Source of the DNA: Bufo bufo
Lineage: Eukaryota > Chordata > Amphibia > Anura > Bufonidae
Assembly: GCF_905171765.1 (NCBI RefSeq)
Contig: NC_053392.1
Location: 110,070,465 to 110,134,464, forward strand
Reading direction: 5' to 3'
Length of the DNA stretch: 64,000 nucleotides
The translations under genes were made by a program, and so were the position numbers. The notes under the pieces were generated by a model, which was not told the DNA's origin, searched no databases, and worked only from the letters and a program-made list of their open reading frames with translations. How positions within the stretch are numbered: position 1 is the first letter of the stretch; the number at the start of each line of letters is the position of its first letter. Below, one piece after another: positions 22,101-32,464 of this stretch.

Positions 22101-22293
22101 TTAGAATCACTGCAAACTTCACTTATTTGGGCAAAGCTGACCAAATAATTCTAGTATGAACTCAGCCTTAAAGGTCAATATTAGCGCCAAGAAGAAGTGC
22201 GCTCCTTTTACACCGTCGTCAGATGATTCCACATACAGTATGTCTACAGAACCTGTTCTATTAAACACTTAAACAAGTAGAGCCCCCAACAGA

Positions 22294-22855
22294 GGCCTGG
22301 TAGATGGGCCCGACACACGTTTGATCAAATATGTGCGCTAAGAGCTTCCATTGACTCATTTATAGTAGGTATCATACCACTTTGATTTAGAATGACCCCC
22401 ATTTCTTAGCCCCCTTAGTGTGTTCAATAAAAACATGGTAACATTTAATTCTTTGTGTGTTATTAGTTTAAGCAGACTGTGATTGTCTATTGTTGTGATT
22501 TAGATGAAGATCAGATCACATTTTATGACCAATTTGTGCAGAAATCCATATAATTCCAAAGGATTCACATACTTTTTCTTGCAACTGTATGTAGCTGGTT
22601 CTTACACTGCTCTGAACATTGTAGGCTTAGGTAAGTCCAAAGAGAGGCAGTATACTAGTGTTAGGGACCCATCTGCGGAAGACACCTTGATGCCTGGTAG
22701 ATGGGCCCGACACACGTTTGATCAAATATGTGCGCTAAGAGCTTCCTTTGACTCATTTACAGTAGGTATTGTACCACTTTGATTTAGAATGACCCCCATT
22801 TATAAGCTTTATTATTTGTATGTATAATGGTGTGCAGCCATATTCTTTTTTTATA
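22294..22855. repeat. insertion bounded by 110-bp direct repeats around a Tc1 end
   Basis: 22294-22404 and 22692-22801 are about 110-bp direct repeats beginning GCCTGGTAGATGGGCCCGAC. Between them, about 22413-22590 is a Tc1-type transposon end (AATAAAAACATGGTAAC, then TTCTTGCAACTGTA). Copy C lacks the whole block. The nature of the 110-bp repeat is unknown. Confidence 0.65.
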
Positions 22856-23209
22856 ATAGAGTGGATAGGGTGTCAGCAGTAAGTTTGTGTTGACATCACT
22901 GATTATTTTTCCCTTTCTCTGATCCATCAGAATAACCACCCACAATAAACGGATCCTGTCTGTGGAGCATCCACCTTTACTTGATCAGCATTTTGTCAGT
23001 AATTCATCAGTATTGCTAATGTCTTCTGTGTTTTGTAACCACTCCTGCTTTTGGATACCAAATCACAAGCCAATTCTGATGGGACCATACAGGCCTTACA
23101 GATGCTACACAGAGAGGATCCGTTGTGTGTCTTATTTTACCTTCCTTCTGACAGATCAGAAAAAGGTCAAATAAAAGATGTCAGCCAAGCCAAAAAGGCT
23201 AAATAGTGG

Positions 23210-23600
23210 CCCAGTCATGAAGTGGGGAGGGAGGGAACAGCATGAGAAGTCCACAGAGTGGCCCTATGACATAGTGGTGAGGTGGCTGCTGCAGCAGCAT
23301 CAGGAGGAGGCCACAGGGTGGCACAATTACAGAGTGTAGAGGTGGCAGCAGCATGAGGAGGCCAAAGGGTGGCACAATGACAGAGTGTGGAGGTGGCAGC
23401 AGCATCATCAGGAGGCCACAAAGTGGCATAATGACAGTCTGGAGGTGGCGGCAGCATGAGGTGACCATAGAGTTGCATGACGACAGAATGTGGAGGTGGC
23501 AGCAGCATGAGGAGGCCACAGAGTGGCACAATGACAGAGTGTGGAGTTGTTAGCAGCATCATCAGGAGGCAACAGAGTGGCACAATTACAGTGGCCAGGT
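23210..23600 (+). repeat. ~45-60-bp tandem array
   Basis: Units around GGAGGTGGCAGCAGCATGAG and GAGGCCACAGAGTGGCAC, seven or so copies. The long antisense open frames across it are repeat artefacts. Confidence 0.85.
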
Positions 23601-24480
23601 AAGGGTGGATAATATTCTGTATTTATTGTGACGCCAAATGCAGCGTGCACAGGGTACTATCCCAGGGCCCTTTCAAGTTGTTATAACGCATGTCCCAGGT
23701 TAGGAATGCCAGAGTGGGATAATGGCACTTAATGTCTCTGTAGTATTGTGGTAGTTGTGTCACGGTGTCTCCTACCTGGGTACGGCCGGACTCCTGGCTC
23801 CTGGCTCACTTGCAATAAATTTAAGTGTAGTGATAGTAGGAGTAATAGAGGAACTTTGCAGAATAAATGATGTCCAGACCTTTAGATGAAGTTCAAATGT
23901 TGCTTTACTTGAAATAACTTGCATCCAAAAAGTATACAGCTTTGGTCTCTTGGTCCCAGCAGGTGTAGGCAATATTTGGCAGGAATGTACACTTCTGCTC
24001 TCTATGTGGAGCTTGCAGGATAAGCGCAGGTTTCTAGCTCTGTAACTGTGGCAGGAATTAATCTTCTGCACTGACTTGGTACCTTTTTCTATGTGGGGAC
24101 AGACTAGCTGAGGAATAGGCTTCTTCTAGGAACTGGACTTCTCTCACAGATGGGTTCTCAGGGAATGCTTCCTTTCTGGAACTCTAGAGTTAGTCTGTAG
24201 ATTCTGCTTCTTCGTCCAGCAGAGCTAAAGGTGCTCTAGCTGGGGAATATATATGGAAATTTCTCAGTCAAGACTATGTCCTTGCTGTCTTCCCTAAGAA
24301 GGGGTTCTCCTGAACACTATCACACAGCCTTCCCCTAGCAGGGGATGGCTGGCACTCGAAAAAAACCCAAAAAAGATAACCATATATTTGATCACTCGCA
24401 TAAATCAGGAAAAAAGAAGTGAATAGTGATCTGGAGTATTTAAGACGTAACTTTTGCTTCTGATACATTAAAAGATATGT
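23601..24480. other. unassigned sequence, possible LTR-like segment
   Basis: No gene. A TGTCACGGTG start at about 23758 is reminiscent of the LTR ends at 4439 and 44633, but I cannot find a matching CA end with a target duplication. The rest is unclassified. Confidence 0.3.
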
Positions 24481-24765
24481 CCCTCAATATTCATGAAAGA
24501 TCGAACGTGTATGTGAATACAGTTTTCCACAATCCCGCACTCAGGGGATTTGTTGGAAACAGAAACAACCGTGTCCACACTTATACATTCAGTATGAGAC
24601 ACTGTAAGGTAACAAGAGCCGGTATGCACTAGCACCTTTGGTACAGAATTAAACAATGATGTTAGAGACGACATATGACAGTATATACATAATGCATCAA
24701 AAAAGCAACAAATGTTTGGTGCCACAAATCACCATGTAAGTTTGTGCACAGCAGCAACTGTATCA
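24481..24765 (-). other. unassigned, open on the minus strand
   Basis: An 85-codon minus-strand frame (24468-24725) shows no family I recognise. It lies between unassigned sequence and the polymerase duplication, so it could be part of the same viral-type element or chance. Confidence 0.2.
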
Positions 24766-24769
24766 AAAA

Positions 24770-24922
24770 GGTTGACTTTGTGCGATTTTTTGCCGACGGT
24801 AAGTTTCCGGGTTGCACGTTTATAGCTCACAATGCCGGACGCTACGACGCTTATTTTGTTTTACAGGAGTTGATTAATGAAAAATTTAAAATTGATGTCA
24901 TAAATCAAGGCGGTCAGTTAAT
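24770..24922 (+). pseudogene. inverted duplicate of the polymerase exonuclease segment
   Basis: About 150 bp on the plus strand encode the same stretch as the minus-strand polymerase at 25020-25172, including FIAHNAGRYDAYF (the Exo II type motif). The two copies differ at a few residues (for instance GKFPGCT against GKFSGYT), so the duplication is not recent. They face each other across a roughly 100-bp spacer and would form a cruciform or hairpin. Nothing else of the polymerase is present on this strand. Confidence 0.85.
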
Positions 24923-26290
24923 ATGAAAAACCCATAGCCTCGGGCATCTTGCTGAGCTTCATAGGCATGAAATTCAGCGAGTCTATGAACCTAATTTTTA
25001 AGTCCTTCAGGGTAACGCACATTAACCGACCGCCTTGATTTATGATTTCAATTAAAATTTTTTCATTAATCAACTCCTGTAAAACAAAATAAGCGTCGTA
25101 GCGTCCGGCATTGTGAGCTATAAACGTGTAACCCGAAAACTTACCGTCGGCAAAAAATCGCACAAAGTCAAGCATACAGGATTTTCCGCTAAAATGCCAG
25201 GAGTTGGGGCCATATAGTGTGGTTGCGTAAATGAAATTGGGTATATGCAAGCCTGTTTTTTGCATGCATTCAAAATCGTAAAATATATACTTGTCAGTCA
25301 TTTTTTAGGGTTGTATGGCTGCATGTAACAAACATGGTCGTCAAATTTGTCAACCTGCCCGCCGCAGATGGTGCATTTTAAACCGTTACATTCGTGCTCA
25401 TCGCCGCAGTCTATATATTTGTAACAAAATCCGCAAAAAGTTTTTTTTCTTACAAAGAGCTTTATCACTAAGTGACAGGTTTCTATGTGTTTCAAAACAA
25501 GCCTCTGAACGGCAATACGCCCTACATATCGGGCCCCGTGTATTATTAGACTGCTCAACACAATTTGGGCTCTGGCATGCTTCACAAAACTGCATACACC
25601 CGTGTCGATATTTATGTTTGTATACAGTGCAACAAACGTCGCAAAAATAATCTAAACCGATAAAGGCTTTTAGATTTGTTATGCCATAATAATGCTTTTC
25701 ATGGTGGAATATATAGACGGTCTTTTCTTTAGCTGTGCGGGCTGTGTGATAATAACGCCACTGCCCCCTATTGTGGTACAAAATTTTAATTGTGATGTTT
25801 AATTATTTTATTTATTTATTTTCAAATTCAGCAACGTCAGTAAAAGACACCAAATACCCCTCGGGTATTTGTAAGTCTCTATGCAGTTGTTGAGCTTTCT
25901 CTAACAAGGCGACGTCGCTCAAAGCAGCACCCTCCAAAATAGCGTAAACACTAGCGGCCAGACAGACGTTATTATCGTAATTATTAAAATCGTATAAATG
26001 TTGTTTTTTACGATCAATAATCCGACTATACGTGACACCGCCCAAACGGCTTCTGGCCCCACCACGGCGACACCTGACAATGATGATAACTAGTTTAAGT
26101 GTATTACCGGCTATGCACTCCGCGTTAGTCTGTAAAGCGTTAGCGATATTGTCCAAAAATGTTTCGGCTCTAAATCCATCTCTAGAATACCTATTAGAAA
26201 AAATTGAATCAAACGTTTCACCGCCGTCTAAACGCAATTGTATGAAATCACCCGGATCGGCGTCCCGTAAAACCCTATCTATGGATAGAT
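24918..26290 (-). pseudogene. protein-primed family B DNA polymerase, N-terminal part (Polinton/adintovirus type)
   Basis: Read on the minus strand, four successive open segments (26290-25812, 25781-25398, 25440-25298, 25301-24918) form the start of a large DNA polymerase. The first has the N-terminal region LRLDGGETFDSIF. The next two carry a cysteine/histidine-rich zinc-binding stretch (FCDVCC, CEACQ, FCGFC, CTICGG). The last has the 3'-5' exonuclease start YDFEC (Exo I) and FIAHNAGRYDAYF (Exo II). This layout is known from self-synthesising Polinton/Maverick transposons and adintoviruses. The palm domain is absent: homology stops at 24918 and the 5' end is cut by the GATA array. Frame changes fall at or near A runs (25436-25446 and 25301-25307), plus a stop near 25812. 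No packaging ATPase, integrase or capsid genes are visible. An old, partial copy. Confidence 0.8.
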
Positions 26291-28640
26291 AGAAAGTGGA
26301 AAGATAGGTAGATATATAGACAGCTTAATGGCAAGATAGATATAAAGATAAATGGATAGATAAATTGATAGATAGATAGATAGATAAATAGATATGTGAT
26401 AGAAAGATAATGGAAAGATAGATAATAGAAAGATAGATAGAAAGACAGCTAAAATAGATAGGTCGATATATAGATAGATTGATAGAAAGATAGATAGAAA
26501 GATAGGCTGTTAGATAGATATTAGAAGCTAGATAAATAATTGGCAGATATTTAGATAGATTGTTGATAGATAAATTGTTAGATAAATAGATATGTGATAG
26601 ATAGAAAGATAGTGGAAAGCTAGACAGTTAGATAGAAAGATAAATAGATGTTTGATAGAAAGATAAATAGATAGATTGATAGAAGGATAGAAAGATAGAT
26701 AGCTATATGGATAAATTGATCATTTTTACATTTTTACAGCATATTGTACAACACTTTAAAATTTTGAATTGTGTATACAACTTTGCAACATTGCTGTGTG
26801 TATTGACAGAGTGGTGGGGTTTGTCTGTCTATATTGGCACAGATATACGGATAAATTGATCATAGATAGATAAATGGATAAATTGTTAGATAGCTGGATA
26901 GATAAACAAATTGATAGAAAGATAGATAGAAAGATAGAAAGACAGATAAATGGATACATTGTTAGATAAATGGATAGATTGATAGGAAAATAGATAGAAA
27001 GATTGGACGTTAGATAGATATTAGAAGCTAGATAAATAGATAGATAAAATAGATTGGTAACTAATTCGATAAATAGCTATGTGGTAGCTAGACAAAAAAT
27101 AATAATGGATAAATTGTTAGATAAATGGATAGAAAGATGGATAATAGATATAAATAAAGATAGAAAGACAGCCAGTTAGATAGATAGAAAGATAAATAGA
27201 TGTTTGATAGATAGAAATGTAAATAGATAGATGTTTGATAGATAGCCCTGTTATAGTAGCTAGCTGGTTAGAAATAGATAGAAAGATAGACAGATAAATG
27301 GATAAATTGTTAGATAGATTGATAAGTAGATAGATAAAATATTTATCTATTGAAACGTTAGATTGGGGTAGATAGATATACGGATAAATTAATCATTTTG
27401 TTAGCTAGATGGTTAGAAATAGATAGAAAGATAGAAAGACAGATAGATAAATGGATACATTGTTAGATAAACGGATAGATTGATAGGAAAATAGATAAAA
27501 AGATTGGACGTTAGATAGATAAATAGATAAAATAGATAGAAAGACAGATAGATAATAGATAGAAAGATGGATAGATAATAGATAGAAAGATGGATAGATA
27601 ATAGATAGAAAGAAAGATAGAAAGACAGCCAGTTAGATAGGTAGAAAAATAAATAGATGTTTGATAGAAAGGTAAATAGATGTTTGATAGATAGCCATGT
27701 TATAGTAGCTAGATGGTTAGAAATAGATAGAAAGATAGATAGATAAATGGATAAATTGTTAGATAAATGGATAGATTGATAGGAAAATAGATAGAAAGAT
27801 TGGACGTTAGATAGATATTAGCAGCTAGATAAATAGATAGATAAAATAGATTGGTAGATAATTAGATAAATAGATATGTGGTAGCTAGACAAAAAAAAAG
27901 ATAAATTGTTAGATAGATGGATAGATAGAAAGATTGATAGAAAGATAGATAAATGGATAAATTGTTAGATAAAATGGATAGATAGATAGAAAGATAAATA
28001 ATAGATAGAAAGAAAGATAGAAAGACAGCTAGTTAGATAGATAGAAAGATAAATAGATGTTTGATAGATAGAAATGTAAATAGATAGATGTTTGATAGAT
28101 AGCCATGTTATAGTAGCTAGATGGTTAGAAATAGATAGAAAGATAGATAGATAAATGGATAAATTGTAAGATAGATTGATAGATAAATAGATAAAATATT
28201 TATCCATTGAAACGTTAGATTGTGATAGATAGATATACGGATAAATTGATAATTTTTACATTTTTACAGCATATTGTACAACATTTTTGAAATTTTGTAT
28301 TGTGTAAACATTTTAAATGAATACAACTTTGCAACATTGCGGTGTGTATTGCCACAGAGTGGTGGGGATGGTTGGCACAGAGAAATACTAAGGTGTGTAT
28401 TGACACAGAGTGTTGGGGGGGTTGGTTGTGTAGGATATGTCTTAGGACATCTGTGACAGTGCACAACAGTATATAAATTGAATATCAAGCAATATAAATT
28501 GAATATCAAGCAGTATAACATTTAATATCAAGCACTATAAATATAGATAGCTGGAAAGCTAGACTACAGATAAGTAGATAGATAGATAGATAATTGATAG
28601 ATAGAAAACAGGTAGATGGATAGATAGACTATAGATAGAT

Positions 28641-28671
<31 letters not shown>

Positions 28672-29105
28672 AGGATAGATAGAATTTAGATAGATGGGGT
28701 ATATGGATGTATAGATACATAGATAGATAACAGATAAATGGATAGATTGATAGTTGGATAGCTAAATGGATAGATAGACTATAGATAGGTAGATAGAAAG
28801 ATAGATAGATAGTTGATCGATAGATAGAAGGATAGATAGAATTTAGATAGATGGGGTATATGGATGTATAGATACATAGATAAATGGAAAGATAGATGGA
28901 AAGATAGACTATAGATAGGTAGATAGAAAGATAGATAGAGCTATAGATAGATAGATATAAGATAGATAGATAGATAGGATAGATAAATTGATAGATACAT
29001 TTTACATAGATGGGCTATATGGTTGTTTAGCTACATAGATAGAGAACAGATAGATGGATAGATATATGTATAGACTTTATATTAGGACATGTCCTGACAT
29101 GTCTG

Positions 29106-29136
<31 letters not shown>

Positions 29137-29790
29137 GCATTTGATACATAGATATGTAGATAGAAATATAGATAGATAAATAGATAAATTGATAGAATTT
29201 AGATAGATGATTTATATGGATGTATAGAAACATAGATAGATATATAGATAAAGGGATAGATAGATAGATAGATAGCTAACAGATAGATGGAAAGATAGAC
29301 TATAGATAGGTAGATAGATAGAAAGATAGATAATTGATAGATAGAAGGATAGAGCTGTAGATAAATTGATAGATAGATAGAAAACCGGTAGATGGCTAGA
29401 TAGACTATAGATAGGTAGATAGAGAGATAGATAGATAATTGATAGATAGATAATAGATAGAAGGATAGATATAATTTAGATAGATGGGGTCTATGGATGT
29501 ATCGATACATAGATAGATAACAGATAGCTGGATAGATAGATAGTTGGATAGATAAATGGATAGATAACAGATAGATGGATAGATGGATAGATGGATAGAT
29601 AGATAGATAGATAGATAGATAGACAGTTGTCTGGATAAAAATGGATTGCTAGATAGATAAATGGATAGATAGATAACAGATAGCTGGAAAGATAGACTAT
29701 AGATAGGTAGATAGAAAAGATAGATAGATAATTGATAGATAGATATAAGGATAGATAGGTAGATAGATTGATAGATAGAATTTAGATAGA
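26281..29790 (+). repeat. ~3.5-kb GATA satellite-like microsatellite
   Basis: Mainly GATA and GATAGATAAATAGATA variants with scattered AAAGATAG units and higher-order duplications of 300-600 bp (for example 27240-27360 against 28090-28210). It begins abruptly inside the polymerase gene. Non-GATA islands at 26720-26850 and 28250-28545 share a unique segment with GCATATTGTACAACA and TGCAACATTGC. Minus-strand open frames rich in Ile-Tyr-Leu-Ser are artefacts. The composition matches Bkm-type GATA repeats. Confidence 0.95.
28470..28545 (+). repeat. iteron-like cluster 1
   Basis: Three to four copies of a ~20-22-bp unit with core AATATCAAGCARTATAA inside a non-GATA island of the GATA array. The same motif, with a clearer dyad, is at 30015-30135. 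Confidence 0.7.
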
Positions 29791-30190
29791 TGGGGTAACC
29801 TATACATTAGAAACGTCTCGATTACAAGAATACAGCCTGTGGCATGTCCAGACGTTTTAATGAGCATGGCCGTAGAAATTCTAAACAGCTGTCAACTACA
29901 TTGTAGAACAAAGCTTTTGTAGTAAGAGGTCATGACCTATGCATTAGAAACGGCTGTATTTAAGTCTGAAGAATTTAAGTCTGAAGGATATTAGTAATCT
30001 ATCATACTTTTAAACATATAAAACCTAATATCACGCAATATAATCCTAATATCAAACGATATAAACCAAATATCATGCGATATAAACCTAATATCAAGCG
30101 ATATAAAATTTATATCAAGCGATATAAAAGGGGGCGTGTAAAAGGGGCGTGGTACCTGTCACTTTGACGAAACATACCCTCTTACTACTT
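29791..30190. other. unique spacer with direct repeats
   Basis: No gene. ACCTATACATTAGAAACG (29808) recurs as ACCTATGCATTAGAAACG (29937), and TTTAAGTCTGAAG is doubled near 29970. Followed by iteron-like cluster 2 and by GGGGGCGTG / GGGGCGTGG boxes near 30132-30152. Confidence 0.5.
30015..30135 (+). repeat. iteron-like cluster 2 (TATC....GATA dyads)
   Basis: About six copies of a 19-24-bp unit with consensus ATATCAAGCGATATAAA. Each copy contains the dyad TATC-AAGC-GATA followed by a TATA-box-like GATATAAA. Spacing is regular. Possible roles are protein-binding sites or repeated promoter elements; the sequence alone does not say which. Confidence 0.7.
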
Positions 30191-30197
30191 ATGCATA

Positions 30198-31749
30198 CAG
30201 TCTTGGCCAAAAGTTTTGAGAATGACAGAAATATTAGTTTTCACAAAGTTTGCTGCTAAACTGCTTTTAGATCTTTGTTTCAGTTGTTTCTGTGATGTAG
30301 TGAAATATAATTACACGCACTTCATACGTTTCAAAGGCTTTTATCGACAATTACATGACATTTATGCAAAGAGTCAGTATTTGCAGTGTTGGCCCTTCTT
30401 TTTCAGGACTTCTGCAATTTGACTGGGCATGCTCGCAATCAACTTCTGGGCCAATTCCTGACTGATAGCAACCCATTCTTTCATAATCACTTCTTGGAGT
30501 TTGTCAGAATTAGTGGGTTTTTGTTTGTCCACCCGCCTCTTGAGGATTGACCGCAAGTTCTCAATGGGATTAGGATCTGGGGAGTTTCCAGGCCATGGAC
30601 CCAAAATGTCAACGTTTTGGTCCCCGAGGCACTTAGTTATCACTTTTGCCTTATGTGCTCCATCGTGCTGGAAAATGCATTGTTCTTCACCAAACTGTTG
30701 TTGGATTGTTGGAAGAAGTTGCTGTTGGAGGGTGTTTTGGTACCATTCTTTATTCATAGCTGTGTTTTTGGGCAAAATTGTGAGTGAGCCCACTCCCTTG
30801 GATGAGAAGCAACCCCACACATGAATGGTCTCAGGATGCTTTACTGTTGGCATGACACAGGACTGATGGTAGCGCTCACCTTTTCTTCTCCGGACAAGCC
30901 TTTTTCCAGATCCCCCAAACAATCGGAAAGAGGCTTCATCGGAGAATATGACTTTGCCCCAGTCCTTAGCAGTCCATTCACCATACTTTCTGCAGAAGAT
31001 CAATCTGTCCCTGGTGTTTTTTTTGGAGAGAAGTGGCTTCTTTGCTGGCCTTCTTGACACCAGGCCATCTTCCAAAAGTCTTCGCCTCACTGTGCGTGCA
31101 GATGCGCTCACACCTGCCTGCTGCCATTCCTGAGCAAGCTCTGCACTGGTGGCACTCCGATCCCGCAGCTGAATCCTCTTTAGGAGATGATCCTGGCGCT
31201 TGCTGGACTTTCTTGGATGCCCTGAAGCCTTCTTAACAAGAATTGAACCTCTTTCTTTGAAGTTCTTGATGATCCTATAAATTGTTGATTGAGGTGCAAT
31301 CTTAGTAGCCACAATATCCTTGCCTGTGAAGCCATTTTTATGCAACGCAATGATGGCTGCACGCGTTTCTTTGCAGGTCACCATGGTTAACAATGGAAGA
31401 ACAATGATTTCAAGCATCACCCTCCTTTTAACATGTCAAGTCTGCCATTTTAACCCAATCAGCCTGACATAATGATCTCCAGCCTTGTGCTCGTCAACAT
31501 TCTCACCTGAGTTAACAAGACGATTACTGAAATGATCTCAGCAAGTCCTTTAATGACAGCAATGAAATGCAGTGGAAAGGTTTTTTTTGGGATTAAGTTA
31601 ATTTTCATGGCAAAGAAGGACTATGCAATTCATCTGATCACTCTTCATAACATTCTGGAGTATATGCAAATTGCTATTATAAAAACTTAAGCAGCAACTT
31701 TTCCAATTTCCAATATTTATGTAATTCTCAAAACTTTTGGCCACGACTG
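30198..31749 (-). mobile_element. Tc1/mariner element, family with CAGTCGTGGCC ends, copy 1
   Basis: 1552 bp flanked by TA (30196-30197 and 31750-31751). Left end CAGTCTTGGCCAAAAGTTTT; the right end reads CAGTCGTGGCCAAAAGTTTT inward. One long transposase frame on the minus strand. It is inserted into the left arm of the palindrome that resumes at 31752; the intact right arm shows the site before insertion (TGCATACATACTG). Confidence 0.95.
30374..31417 (-). CDS. Tc1-family transposase, open frame with a catalytic-region deletion
   Basis: About 347 codons are open from ATG 31417; an internal ATG at 31384 is an alternative start. N-terminal helix-turn-helix segments lie at about residues 20-120 (TIYRIIKNFKERG, RTVRRRLLEDGL). 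They are followed by the first aspartate in VIFSDEASF, the second in IFQHDGAHKAK and the glutamate in NPIENLR. The copy at 42845-44366 keeps GAPCHKA at the second motif, so this copy has lost two residues there and has 33 instead of 35 residues between D and E. It also reads SPDPNPIENLRS where the sister has [12 protein letters not shown]. The frame could be translated, but cleavage activity is doubtful. Confidence 0.85.
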   Translation of the reverse strand: MLEIIVLPLLTMVTCKETRAAIIALHKNGFTGKDIVATKIAPQSTIYRIIKNFKERGSILVKKASGHPRKSSKRQDHLLKRIQLRDRSATSAELAQEWQQAGVSASARTVRRRLLEDGLVSRRPAKKPLLSKKNTRDRLIFCRKYGEWTAKDWGKVIFSDEASFRLFGGSGKRLVRRRKGERYHQSCVMPTVKHPETIHVWGCFSSKGVGSLTILPKNTAMNKEWYQNTLQQQLLPTIQQQFGEEQCIFQHDGAHKAKVITKCLGDQNVDILGPWPGNSPDPNPIENLRSILKRRVDKQKPTNSDKLQEVIMKEWVAISQELAQKLIASMPSQIAEVLKKKGQHCKY

Positions 31750-31751
31750 TA

Positions 31752-32464
31752 CATACTGTAATTAATCATTTTCGTTCAGCAGATTCTGTTAAAAACTTAC
31801 TTTTAAAATATGCAAATTACCTTGCTACCAGCAAGTAGGGCGGCTACTTGCTGGTAGCAGCCGCATCCTCCTATCCTAAAGACGTCCCCTCCGCATGCTG
31901 ATTGACAGGGCCAGCGAACTGGATTGTCCTCTGGCTGGCCCTGTTTGCATTCAAAATCTGGCGCCTGCGCCGTACCTGTCTTCAGTCGGCGCAGGCGCAC
32001 TGAGAGGAGGACGCTCGCTCGGTCGCTCCTTCCTCAATGCGCCTGCGCCGGTTATAGATGTGACGTCATTGGCGCAGGCGCATTTAGGATGGAGCGGCTG
32101 AGCGAGCGTCCTCCTCTCAGTGCGCCTGCGCCGGGTGTAGATGTGACGTCATCTGCACAGGCGCATTGAGGATGGAGCGATTTTGAATGCAAACAGGGCC
32201 AGCAGAGAAAGATCCCGTCCGCTGGCCCTGTCAATCAACATGCGGAGGGGGCGTCTTTAGGATAGGAGGATGCGGCTGCTACCAGCAAGTAGCCGCCCTA
32301 CTTGCTGGTAGCAAGTAATTTGCATATTTTAAAAGTAAGTTTTTAACAGAATCTGCTGAACGAAAATGATTAATTACAGTATGTATGCATAAATCGCATT
32401 ATAGGGATTATAAGTAACCAAAAAAAAAAAAAAAAAATGTTTAGTGGGGTGACAGAAGCCCTTT
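31752..32464. mobile_element. long palindromic TTAA-type element
   Basis: Arms 31752-31925 and 32215-32387 are near-perfect inverted repeats (TTAATCATTTTCGTTCAGC, GCTACCAGCAAGTAG). The GC-rich centre holds several copies of GCGCAGGCGCA and TGACGTCAT. The right end continues to GGTGACAGAAGCCCTTTAA at 32464-32466. The left end was separated by the Tc1 insertion and is recognisable only to about 30186 (TTATGCATA). No coding capacity. Confidence 0.75.

Larger units (their letters stand above)
21535..23600 (+). mobile_element. hAT-like repeat family, copy B, with later insertions
   Basis: Starts with TATAGTGGTGTAGAACACTG as copy C does at 51431. The order of blocks matches copy C throughout, apart from two insertions: a MITE at 21655-22100 and a roughly 560-bp segment at 22294-22855. 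It ends in the tandem array 23210-23600. No transposase. Confidence 0.7.

Noticed and set aside
23756..24480. Another solo LTR starting TGTCACGGTG
   Set aside because: I could not find a CA end with a matching short duplication, so the element border is unsupported.
26281..29790. Minus-strand frames of Ile-Tyr-Leu-Ser repeats
   Set aside because: Translation of GATA microsatellite; no genes.
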